A stretch of 6,922 bases of DNA from Myxococcales bacterium (GTDB lineage Bacteria > Myxococcota > Bradymonadia > UBA7976 > UBA1532), in assembly GCA_020430675.1 (NCBI GenBank), contig JAGQJJ010000209.1, positions 1 through 6,922 on the forward strand, in the 5' to 3' direction. The notes under the pieces were generated by a model. It saw only the letters and a program-made list of their open reading frames with translations, was not told where the DNA came from and searched no databases. Below, one piece after another: positions 1 through 6,922 of this stretch. A program made the position numbers and the translations under genes. Within the stretch, counting starts at the first letter, position 1, and each line of letters starts with the position of its first letter.

Positions 1-218
1 TCGGGGCAGGCGTCGTCGCGTACGCAGCGGGTGCCCTGGTCAGGCGGAAGGGCGGCGTCGCCGTCGACCATCTCGGTCGCGTCGACTTCCATGCCCATGT
101 CGGGCAGCGGATCGGTGCCCTCGTCGTCACCACACGCGACGAACGCAAACGCGCATGCGATGATCGCCGTCAGACGGAGCGGGCGTGCAAGCGCGGCCAA
201 CGTCTCCCCCCAGCACAT
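1..218 (-). CDS. Putative secreted lipoprotein, N-terminal part only (runs off left edge)
   Basis: Reading the reverse strand from the ATG at 218 gives 72 residues without a stop up to the window edge, so the 3' end is missing. The start is a classic lipoprotein signal: a short N-region with two Arg (R12, R15), a hydrophobic stretch from about L16 to A28, then the lipobox F-V-A-C with the acylated Cys at residue 29, followed by Gly-Asp-Asp-Glu. There is no Asp at position +2, so outer-membrane sorting is expected by the E. coli rule. After the Cys the chain is acidic and low in complexity (many D, E, P, M), like the linkers of myxobacterial surface lipoproteins. Two Cys (residues 65 and 71) near the edge could begin a disulfide-rich domain. 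No good Shine-Dalgarno precedes the ATG; an in-frame TTG at 200 is an alternative start that keeps the signal peptide. The function of the mature domain cannot be read from this window. Confidence 0.75.
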   Translation of the reverse strand, partial: MCWGETLAALARPLRLTAIIACAFAFVACGDDEGTDPLPDMGMEVDATEMVDGDAALPPDQGTRCVRDDACP

Positions 219-298
219 TTTGACCAGAATGGAATGATTGCAGTGACACCGGATACTTTGCAACTGCGACGCGCAGCAAATCGACGGAGAGCCGCCCG
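219..298. promoter_or_regulatory. Divergent intergenic region between the lipoprotein gene and the Rdx-family gene
   Basis: These 80 bases separate two divergent genes and are less GC-rich than the surroundings, so promoters for both should lie here. On the minus strand a plausible set is TTGCAA (258-263), an 18-base spacer, and AATCAT (239-234) preceded by TG one base upstream, an extended -10 arrangement. On the plus strand TTGACC (220-225) resembles a -35 box but has no -10 at the right distance. A small inverted repeat TTTGC/GCAAA (257-261 and 276-280) is also present. These are weak consensus matches read by eye. Confidence 0.3.
286..291 (+). promoter_or_regulatory. Ribosome binding site of the Rdx-family gene
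   Basis: GGAGAG lies 7 bases upstream of the ATG at 299 and supports that start codon. Confidence 0.6.
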
Positions 299-595
299 AT
301 GAGCGATCGAAAGCCGCATCTCGAGATTTTCTATTGCCCGCGATGCCGTTGGCTGCTGCGCGCGGCGTGGTACGCGCAGGAGCTTTTGAGCACGTTTGAG
401 GCCGAATTGGCCGCGGTGACGCTGGTGCCCGCCGAGTCGGGGCGCTTTGCGGTTCACCTCGACGGCGAGTGCCTCTTCGACCGCGCGACCGAGGGTCGAT
501 TCCCCGAAGCGAAAGAGCTCAAGCGGCTGGTGCGTGACCGTGTAGCGCCGGATCGCGATCTCGGCCACGTGGATCGGCCGGCGTCGGGGACTTGA
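299..595 (+). CDS. SelT/SelW/SelH (Rdx) family protein, Cys-containing homologue
   Basis: A 98-residue protein, the usual length for bacterial members of the Rdx family of small thioredoxin-like selenoprotein relatives. The N-terminus reads as a beta strand (L8-E-I-F-Y) leading into the redox motif C13-P-R-C16 followed by R-W-L-L-R-A-A-W, which is the family signature; the usual selenocysteine place is taken by Cys. Further family features are A-Q-E-L-L-S-T-F after the motif, the F-P-E-A-K-E-L-K segment near residues 68-75 and an R-D-L-G-H-x-D-R tail. There is no signal peptide or membrane segment, so it is probably cytosolic. The family is thought to act in thiol redox chemistry, but a specific substrate is not established. 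The ATG has a good ribosome binding site. It is transcribed away from the lipoprotein gene and converges on the crotonase gene 10 bases downstream. Confidence 0.9.
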   Translation: MSDRKPHLEIFYCPRCRWLLRAAWYAQELLSTFEAELAAVTLVPAESGRFAVHLDGECLFDRATEGRFPEAKELKRLVRDRVAPDRDLGHVDRPASGT

Positions 596-607
596 GGCCG
601 GCCGGTC
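572..607. terminator. GC-rich inverted repeat between convergent genes, possible bidirectional terminator
   Basis: Bases 572-582 pair with 597-607 to give an 11-bp stem (one G-T pair, core GGCCGGC/GCCGGCC) around a 14-base loop. It spans the stop codon of the Rdx gene (593-595) and reaches the stop codon of the crotonase gene (608-606), so it sits exactly where two convergent transcription units must end. There is no T-tract on either side, so it is not a textbook intrinsic terminator; it could also act as a transcript-stabilising end or a pause site. Confidence 0.5.
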
Positions 608-1349
608 AGCGACCCTCGTAGCGCCCGGGGCGGCGCTCGGCCCAGGCGGCGAGGGCCTCGGCGAAGTCGCGGCTCTGAACCGTGGCCGAGAAGCGCGCGA
701 CGTCGTGGGCGGCGGTGGTGGCGGTGGCTTCGGTGAGCGCGGCTTTGATGGCGCGCACCGCGAGCGGGGGCAGGGCGGCCAGCGACTCGGCCAACGCGAG
801 GGCGTCATCGTCGGGCGCCTCGGTCACGCGCACGGCGGCGTCGGGCAACGCCTCGACGGTCAGCGCTTCACCAGTCAACGCCAGCCAGCGTGCGGGGCCG
901 GGGCCGAACTCGCCGACGAGGCGCGGCACGATGCCCCAGCTCAGGTGCATGCCGCGGGCGACCTCGGGCAGACGCACGCGCGCGCCGGGCGTGGCGAAGC
1001 GGAAGTCGCACGCGGCAAACAGGCAGGCGCCGGCGCCAACGATCCAGCCGCGGGCGGCGGCGATGGTGGGCATGGGCAGGCGGATCCAGTCTTCGATGAG
1101 ACGCTGGCCCAGGCTCGCGACCGTGCCGCCAGCGTCGCGGCGCATCGCTTCGGCCAACGCCGGGTCGAGCAGATCCATGCCATGGGCAAAATCGGCGCCG
1201 CCGCCGAGCACCACGGCGCGGATATCGGCGTCGGCACCCAGCGTATCGACCGCTTCAACGAGGCCTTCGAGCGTCGCGAGGCCCAAGCGCGGCGCGGCGA
1301 GCCGGATGATCGCGAGGGCCCCGCGCCGCTCGATGTGCAACGCGCTCAA
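606..1349 (-). CDS. Crotonase-fold (enoyl-CoA hydratase/isomerase family) protein
   Basis: I place the start at the TTG at 1349, giving 247 residues. This codon overlaps the hslO stop as TTGA, a common sign of translational coupling; the open frame extends farther upstream but only as a low-complexity shadow of hslO. A second TTG at 1340 is possible. Crotonase features are clear: the first oxyanion-hole segment F-A-H-G-M-D-L (residues 54-60), the second G-A-G (105-107) followed by C-D at 114-115, the L-P-E-V motif (127-130), and a typical C-terminus S-R-D-F-A-E-A ending R-Y-E-G-R. The family acts on acyl-CoA thioesters through an enolate stabilised by the oxyanion hole. Aligned to rat mitochondrial hydratase, Glu164 is kept (E129) but the place of Glu144 is Cys109. 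It may therefore be an isomerase, hydrolase or other crotonase activity rather than a standard hydratase. It is probably cotranscribed with hslO; the substrate is unknown. Confidence 0.88.
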   Translation of the reverse strand: MSALHIERRGALAIIRLAAPRLGLATLEGLVEAVDTLGADADIRAVVLGGGADFAHGMDLLDPALAEAMRRDAGGTVASLGQRLIEDWIRLPMPTIAAARGWIVGAGACLFAACDFRFATPGARVRLPEVARGMHLSWGIVPRLVGEFGPGPARWLALTGEALTVEALPDAAVRVTEAPDDDALALAESLAALPPLAVRAIKAALTEATATTAAHDVARFSATVQSRDFAEALAAWAERRPGRYEGR

Positions 1350-2230
1350 TTCATGTGCTGCGCGCCGTAGCGCAGGGCGCGCATCTGCTCGCGGTCGAAC
1401 TGGTAGTGGTCGCCGCAGAAGTGGCAGCTCACCTCGGTGATCTCGTTGGTTTCGATCAGCGACTCGATCTCGGCGACGCCCAGGCCGATCAGGTAGCGGG
1501 CGAACTGCTCGCGGCTGCACGGGCATTCGTGGTGCACGTGGGTGCGGGCGAGAACCGTCAGGTCGTCGACCAGCCATTCGAGGATCTCGACCGGCGTCTG
1601 GCCCTCGGCGAGCAGCTCGCCCAGCGGCGGCAGCACGCCCACCCGGGCTTCGATCGACTTGAGCGTCGCTTCGCTGGCGCCCGGCAAGGCCTGGATCAGA
1701 AAGCCGCCCGCGGCGATCAGCCCCTCGGGCCCGAGCTTCTCACCCACCCCGACCGCGCTGTGCACCTGCTCGCTGACCATGAGCGCTTCGGCCACATCGC
1801 TGCCGATCTCGCCATCGACCAGCTCGACGACGCCGCGATAGGGCGGCTCGTCCTCGGCCAGCTTGCGCACGATGCTCAGCCGACCGCGGCCGATTGCCGG
1901 GCCCAGCTTCAGCTTGCCGTCGGGCGCTTCGGCGTGGGGGCCGTGAATGGCGAGGCGCAGGCGGCCGCTGACGTCGGCGATGGCGTAGACCTCGCCGACC
2001 GGGCCGTCGCCGTTGACCTGCACCGCCACCTGCTGGCGGTCCTTGAGGCCGGCGGCGAGCAGCGCGGCGGCGGTGCCGACCCGGGCGATGGCCATCGCGC
2101 CGATGGGGCCGGCGTCGTGGCGGCGGATCAGCTCAGCGATGGTCGCAGTCGTGCGGGCGGCGACGACCTTGACCTCGCCGCCGTGGGCCACGCCGCGCAC
2201 GCACTCGTCGGGGGCGTCGGTGGGGTTCAT
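1346..2230 (-). CDS. hslO: Hsp33 redox-regulated molecular chaperone
   Basis: A 294-residue protein, normal length for Hsp33. This cytosolic holdase is off when reduced with Zn bound, and turns on when oxidants form disulfides among four C-terminal Cys and the linker unfolds. All four are present: C236-P-C238 and C269-H-F-C272, the CXC plus CXXC pattern. The N-terminal domain shows the family's A-R-x-G-T-A-A-x-L-L-A region (49-59), Q-V-x-G-D-G-P-x-G (71-79) and G-x-L-x-I-x-R beginning near 116. The run L-P-G-A-S-E (182-187) and the I-E-A-R segment near 193-196 match the middle linker region. The ATG has an excellent ribosome binding site. The sequence also has one extra Cys at residue 10. It is the first gene of a pair with the crotonase, which starts inside its stop codon, and is transcribed divergently from the cytochrome gene. 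No heat-shock promoter could be recognised. Confidence 0.97.
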   Translation of the reverse strand: MNPTDAPDECVRGVAHGGEVKVVAARTTATIAELIRRHDAGPIGAMAIARVGTAAALLAAGLKDRQQVAVQVNGDGPVGEVYAIADVSGRLRLAIHGPHAEAPDGKLKLGPAIGRGRLSIVRKLAEDEPPYRGVVELVDGEIGSDVAEALMVSEQVHSAVGVGEKLGPEGLIAAGGFLIQALPGASEATLKSIEARVGVLPPLGELLAEGQTPVEILEWLVDDLTVLARTHVHHECPCSREQFARYLIGLGVAEIESLIETNEITEVSCHFCGDHYQFDREQMRALRYGAQHMN

Positions 2231-2235
2231 GCGGG

Positions 2236-2242
2236 CTCCTCC
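2236..2242 (-). promoter_or_regulatory. Ribosome binding site of hslO
   Basis: On the minus strand GGAGGAG lies 5 bases before the ATG at 2230; a near-perfect Shine-Dalgarno that fixes the hslO start. Confidence 0.8.
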
Positions 2243-2266
2243 GAGAGACGATCAGCGGTCGGATGC

Positions 2267-2317
2267 TGCGCCCGCCGGTCGAGGTTCGGGCGCGGGCTTT
2301 GCGGCCGCCGGTCGAGG
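2267..2317. repeat. Imperfect 18-bp direct repeat in the divergent promoter region
   Basis: The two copies occupy 2267-2284 and 2300-2317, with one mismatch (C at 2271, G at 2304). The shared core is CCGCCGGTCGAGG. Start-to-start distance is 33 bases, close to three helical turns, so a protein could bind both copies on one face. A shorter CGGTCG also occurs at 2256-2261. The second copy overlaps the candidate cytochrome promoter, which would suit an operator. It could instead be chance similarity in GC-rich DNA. Confidence 0.5.
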
Positions 2318-2328
2318 GGCCGTACAGT
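2299..2328 (+). promoter_or_regulatory. Candidate promoter of the multihaem cytochrome gene
   Basis: TTGCGG (2299-2304) and TACAGT (2323-2328) are separated by 18 bases and resemble weak sigma-70 type -35 and -10 boxes (3 of 6 and 4 of 6 consensus bases). The -10 sits inside the small palindrome-like GTACAGTAC (2322-2330), the only AT-containing spot in the area. Transcription would begin about 40 bases before the GTG start. This is a visual match only. Confidence 0.25.
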
Positions 2329-2368
2329 ACTCATTCGGCCCCGAAAGTGCGCGTGTTTCGGGGCCGGC

Positions 2369-2373
2369 GGGAG
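2369..2373 (+). promoter_or_regulatory. Ribosome binding site deciding the GTG start of the cytochrome gene
   Basis: GGGAG ends 5 bases before the GTG at 2379. A second in-frame GTG at 2373 overlaps this site, so 2379 is preferred; it also places the first hydrophobic helix directly at the N-terminus. Confidence 0.5.
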
Positions 2374-2378
2374 TGTGC

Positions 2379-4466
2379 GTGGAGTTTCTCTTTGTCGTCG
2401 GCGTGCTCACGGTCGCGGCGCTTGCGGTGCCGCGGGGGCCGCTGCGCCTGGGCCTGCTGGCCGCGTCACTCGCTTCAGCGCTGGCGCTGGCGGCGTGGCA
2501 GGTCGACCGCCGCCCCGACATCGCGCGCTACCGGCCAGCCGACGCCACCGCGCGCCCCGACGCCGAATACGCCTCATCGCGCGCCTGCCGACCCTGCCAC
2601 CCCGCCGCCTATGCGTCTTGGCGGGCCACCTATCACCGCAAGATGACGCAGGTCGCCAGCCCCGAGAGCGTGCTGGCCCCGTTTGATGGCCGCACGCTGA
2701 CCGATGGCGCGCGGTCCTATCGGGTCTTTCGCGACGGCGACCGCTTCTTCGTCGATCAGCCGTGGCCGGGCACCACCGGCGCGACGGCCGGCGAGCGCCT
2801 CGTCGCGCCGGTGGTGATGACCACCGGCTCGCATCATATGCAGGCTTACTGGCTGCCCGCGCCCACGGTCGACGACGCGCCCGAACGCATGGGCCGCGCG
2901 GTGTTCAACCGCCGCTGCACGCCCTGCCACGGCCGCGATGGCGGCGGCGGCAAGGCGCCAACGCTCGCCGGAGCGCAGCTCGACGGCGCGCGCATCGACG
3001 CGGTGCTGGCCGACACCACCCACGCGGCGCTGCTCGACGCCGCCGAAGCCGGCCCCGTCCGCCACTTCGTCGACCGCGTGCAAAACAAAGGGCAGCTCAT
3101 GCAGTTCCCCTTCGTCTGGCTGGTCGAGGCGGGCCGCTTCGCCCATGAAGAGGACACCTTCGTGCAACCCCCAGTCGTGCGGCCGGACGTCGAACCGTTC
3201 GGTGACGCCTGGAGCGACGCCTGCGACCAATGCCACAGCGTGCGCCCCGACTTCGCCTGGACGCCGCGCACGCAATCGGGCGCCGCCGCGGTGGCCGAGC
3301 TGGGCATCGCGTGCGAGGCCTGCCATGGCCCCGGACGCCGCCATATCGCGCGCCATCGCGACCCGATCGACCGCTACGCGACGCATCTGTCCGCCGAGCC
3401 GCCCGATGACATCGTGCACCCCGGTCGGCTCGACCCGCAGCGCGCCAGCGCGGTCTGCGGGCAATGCCATGGCGAGCTGATCGTGAAAGACGCGGCCCGG
3501 CCCTTCCGGCCCGGCGAGCCGCTCGCCGACTACGCCGACATCGTGCACTACACGCCCAAGAATCCGCCGCCCTGGCTGGCTTCGGCGCTTGAAGCCGAGC
3601 CGACCATGCTCGAAGACGCCTTCTGGCGCGATGGCACCATTCGCATCGCCGGCCGCGATTACAACGCGCTGGCCGAGACCGGCTGCTTCACCCGCGGCGC
3701 GCTGAGCTGCCTGAGCTGCCACCAGATGCACGGCGCGCCGGCCAACGACCAGCTTCGCGGACCCCGCGACGATGACGGCATCTGCCTCGAATGCCACGCG
3801 CTGCCGGATGTGCCGGCCCATACCCATCACCGCGAAGGCTCCACGGGCAGTCGCTGCAACAACTGCCATATGCCGCATACCACCGTGGGCCTGCTGGGGT
3901 TGATGCGGGCCCACCGGATCGACAGCCCCGACGCGGGCCGCACCGCCTGGACCGGCCGCCCCAACGCCTGCAACCTCTGCCACCTCGACTTCACGCTGGC
4001 CCAGGTCGCCGAGCGGTTGACCGCATGGTATGGCCAGCCGCCGTTGCCCGAGGTCGCCGATGACCTGGGCGCGTCAGCGGCGCTGGCCTGGCTGCTGCGC
4101 GGCGATGCGGTGCAGCGGGCGGCGGCGGCGTGGCATCTGGGCTGGGCTCCGGCCCGCGCCGCGAGCGGCGACGGCTGGCAGGCCATCTACCTGGCCGCGC
4201 TGCTCGACGACCCCTACGCGGTCGTGCGGTTCATCGCCGCGCGGTCCCTCCGCGCTCAGCCGGGTTTCGGCGACTTTGAGTACGACTACACCGCGGCGCC
4301 CGCCGATCGCCTCGAAGCGGTCGAACGGGCCGCGACCCGTTGGCGGGCCGGGCCGCGGCCACCCGATCGCGCCGGCCTGCTGCTCGAAGGGGGCGAGCCC
4401 CGCTGGGCGATCATCAGAGCGCTGCGGGCGCGCCGCGACGACACGGAGGTGCGCGTCAACGAGTAG
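2379..4466 (+). CDS. Membrane-anchored nonahaem c-type cytochrome with HEAT-like C-terminus
   Basis: Starting at the GTG, the product has 695 residues. Two hydrophobic helices (about 3-17 and 24-41) flank P-R-G-P-L-R, so both termini should face the periplasm. Nine CXXCH haem sites follow, with first Cys at residues 70, 180, 282, 312, 360, 444, 469, 493 and 531. The E-A-C-H-G-P-G segment near 313-319, C-H-M-P-H (496-500) and the final C-N-L-C-H before W-Y-G match a broad family of cytochrome c554-like multihaem proteins, often fused to TPR or HEAT repeats. The second haem site, with C-H-G-R-D-G-G-G-G and P-T-L-A-G, looks like a class I cytochrome c inserted at roughly 161-241; M241 is a possible sixth ligand. 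Residues about 565-628 contain HEAT-like helices (A-W-L-L-R-G-D and D-D-P-Y-A-V-V-R-F-I-A-A-R). It probably moves electrons in the periplasm; the substrate and partners are not evident. No cytochrome maturation gene is in the window. Confidence 0.92.
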   Translation: MEFLFVVGVLTVAALAVPRGPLRLGLLAASLASALALAAWQVDRRPDIARYRPADATARPDAEYASSRACRPCHPAAYASWRATYHRKMTQVASPESVLAPFDGRTLTDGARSYRVFRDGDRFFVDQPWPGTTGATAGERLVAPVVMTTGSHHMQAYWLPAPTVDDAPERMGRAVFNRRCTPCHGRDGGGGKAPTLAGAQLDGARIDAVLADTTHAALLDAAEAGPVRHFVDRVQNKGQLMQFPFVWLVEAGRFAHEEDTFVQPPVVRPDVEPFGDAWSDACDQCHSVRPDFAWTPRTQSGAAAVAELGIACEACHGPGRRHIARHRDPIDRYATHLSAEPPDDIVHPGRLDPQRASAVCGQCHGELIVKDAARPFRPGEPLADYADIVHYTPKNPPPWLASALEAEPTMLEDAFWRDGTIRIAGRDYNALAETGCFTRGALSCLSCHQMHGAPANDQLRGPRDDDGICLECHALPDVPAHTHHREGSTGSRCNNCHMPHTTVGLLGLMRAHRIDSPDAGRTAWTGRPNACNLCHLDFTLAQVAERLTAWYGQPPLPEVADDLGASAALAWLLRGDAVQRAAAAWHLGWAPARAASGDGWQAIYLAALLDDPYAVVRFIAARSLRAQPGFGDFEYDYTAAPADRLEAVERAATRWRAGPRPPDRAGLLLEGGEPRWAIIRALRARRDDTEVRVNE

Positions 4467-4609
4467 GCGAAACCCCGACCGAGAAGCAGGGCATTCGGTG
4501 ATAGGATTGAGAGATCTCTGCATGGATATTCGATCTATGTTGAAGTTTTCCTCATTCTTGCCTTACTCAAACCTTCTATGCTCGCGCCTCGCGGGCGATG
4601 GAGGCGCGG
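4467..4609 (+). promoter_or_regulatory. AT-richer leader upstream of the PP2C phosphatase gene
   Basis: This gap between the cytochrome stop and the phosphatase start is clearly less GC-rich than its surroundings, mainly from 4500 to 4580, which suggests a promoter and leader. It contains a perfect 10-bp palindrome AGAGATCTCT (4510-4519), a TTGAGA (4507-4512) and a TTGAAG (4540-4545) that resemble -35 boxes, but no convincing -10 at the right distance. The weak inverted repeat ACCGA/TCGGT (4478-4482 and 4495-4499) just after the cytochrome stop is too short for me to call a terminator. Confidence 0.35.
4583..4608 (+). promoter_or_regulatory. Hairpin covering the phosphatase ribosome binding site
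   Basis: CGCGCCTC (4583-4590) is perfectly complementary to GAGGCGCG (4601-4608), giving an 8-bp stem with a 10-base loop. The 3' arm contains most of the Shine-Dalgarno GGAGG (4600-4604), which lies 5 bases before the ATG at 4610. In mRNA this fold would block ribosome access to that start. The alternative in-frame ATG at 4598 would fall inside the loop. Confidence 0.5.
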
Positions 4610-5372
4610 ATGACTACGGCCCCCGTCCCCTGTGCTTCGACCGACGCTCATGGACTGCTCGTCGAACGCTGGCAGATGCAGTTGCCGTCCGTCCGCCTTG
4701 AGGGCGCGGCCGGCTCTCATATCGCCCTGCGCCCCCGCAATGAAGACGCCGTCCGCGCTTTGCCCGCCTCGGGGCTGGTGGTGCTCGCCGATGGCATGGG
4801 CGGCCACCCTGGCGGCCAGCTCGCCAGCGAGCTGGCGGTGCGCACGCTGACCGACGTGCTCGGGCCGCGCACCCCGCCCGCCAACCCCGAGCGCCGCGCG
4901 CAGTTCATCGGCGCGGCGCTGGTGCGGGCGAACATGGCCCTGCGCCGCCGCGCGCCCCGCGATCCGCAACGCCCCATGGCCACCACCGCGCTCGTCTTCT
5001 GGTGCGCCGCCCATCACGCGGCGTTTGGCCATGTGGGCGACAGCCGCCTCTATCGCCTGCGCGACGGCCTCTGCGCCCCGCTGACCCTCGATCACAACGC
5101 CTTCGGTGAGACGCTGCGCGCCGGGCTGGAGCCGCCGGCCGGGCCGCCAAGCCATCTGCTCTCACGCGCGCTCGGCTTGCGCGAGACGGTGCGCCCCGAC
5201 GTGGGCTGGTGCACGTTGCGGCCCGGCGATCGCTACCTGCTCTGCACCGACGGCCTCAGCGACGTGCTCTCCGAGGACGACCTGGCCGCCATCCTCGCCG
5301 ACGCCACCAGCCCCGCCGAGGCCGTGCAGGAGCTGGTCGAGACCGCGCTGCTCGAAGGCGGCGCCGACAACA

Positions 5373-6922
<1,550 letters not shown>

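Noticed and set aside
299..595. Possible selenoprotein with an in-frame TGA as Sec
   Set aside because: The redox motif is encoded as two ordinary Cys codons and there is no internal TGA, so this is the Cys form.
1350..1577. N-terminal extension of the crotonase to an ATG at 1577
   Set aside because: The extra residues are Arg/Pro-rich and come from hslO read in another frame, overlapping its conserved Cys region.
2013..2378. Upstream extension of the cytochrome frame to an ATG at 2013
   Set aside because: This part lies antisense within hslO, has no membrane or haem signature, and would bury the N-terminal membrane helices. The GTG at 2379 with its GGGAG site is far better.
1355..2686. Long plus-strand open frame (443 residues) antisense to hslO
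   Set aside because: It is a shadow of hslO, which has all family motifs on the other strand. The translation is low-complexity (Ala, Gly, Asp, Arg) with no recognisable domain, as is common in GC-rich genes.
2574..3983. Long minus-strand open frame (469 residues) antisense to the cytochrome gene
   Set aside because: The plus strand has nine CXXCH motifs and family-specific segments; the antisense translation is Ala/Gly/Val/Arg-rich with no motif.
4478..4499. Terminator after the cytochrome gene (ACCGA/TCGGT)
   Set aside because: The stem is only 5 bp with a long loop and no T-tract.
4522..4701. Small plus-strand frame from the ATG at 4522 (about 59 residues) in the AT-rich leader, running into the phosphatase gene
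   Set aside because: A weak GAGAG lies upstream, but the peptide has no recognisable features and most of it is the phosphatase gene in another frame. A regulatory leader peptide cannot be excluded but has no positive support.

Overview
This is a GC-rich window (by eye about 70% G+C) from a bacterial chromosome. Three things together suggest a Myxococcota or Bradymonadota type (former Deltaproteobacteria) genome: a lipoprotein with a lipobox followed by an Asp/Glu-rich stretch, a carboxyltransferase of the large multidomain acyl-CoA carboxylase type, and a large membrane-anchored multihaem cytochrome. This placement is an inference; the window has no rRNA or other phylogenetic marker. No mobile element, CRISPR array, tRNA or rRNA was seen.

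Layout, left to right. (1) 1-218, minus: the N-terminus of a secreted lipoprotein, cut by the left edge; it does not appear as a complete ORF and was found by reading the reverse strand. (2) 219-298: a short divergent intergenic region. (3) 299-595, plus: a small SelT/SelW/SelH (Rdx) family protein with a CPRC redox motif. (4) Around 572-607: a strong GC-rich inverted repeat lying across the stop codons of two convergent genes. (5) 1349-606 and 2230-1346, minus: an apparent two-gene operon, hslO (Hsp33 redox chaperone) followed by a crotonase-fold protein, joined by a 4-bp TTGA stop/start overlap. (6) 2231-2378: a divergent promoter region with an imperfect 18-bp direct repeat. (7) 2379-4466, plus: a 695-residue membrane-anchored cytochrome with nine CXXCH motifs and a HEAT-like tail. 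(8) 4467-4609: an AT-richer leader that ends in a hairpin covering the next ribosome binding site. (9) 4610-5407, plus: a stand-alone PP2C-type (PPM) protein phosphatase. (10) 5373 to the right edge, minus: the C-terminal part of a carboxyltransferase, converging on and overlapping the phosphatase gene by 35 bp.

The genes do not form one obvious pathway. hslO and the crotonase are very likely cotranscribed. The Rdx protein, Hsp33 and the cytochrome share a loose redox or oxidative-stress theme. The crotonase and the carboxyltransferase both act on acyl-CoA substrates but belong to separate transcription units. I see no convincing new multi-gene system. The most unusual items are the cytochrome architecture (a class I-like monohaem segment apparently inserted in a multihaem domain, plus a HEAT-like tail), the hairpin that would mask the phosphatase ribosome binding site, and the crotonase lacking one of the two usual catalytic glutamates.
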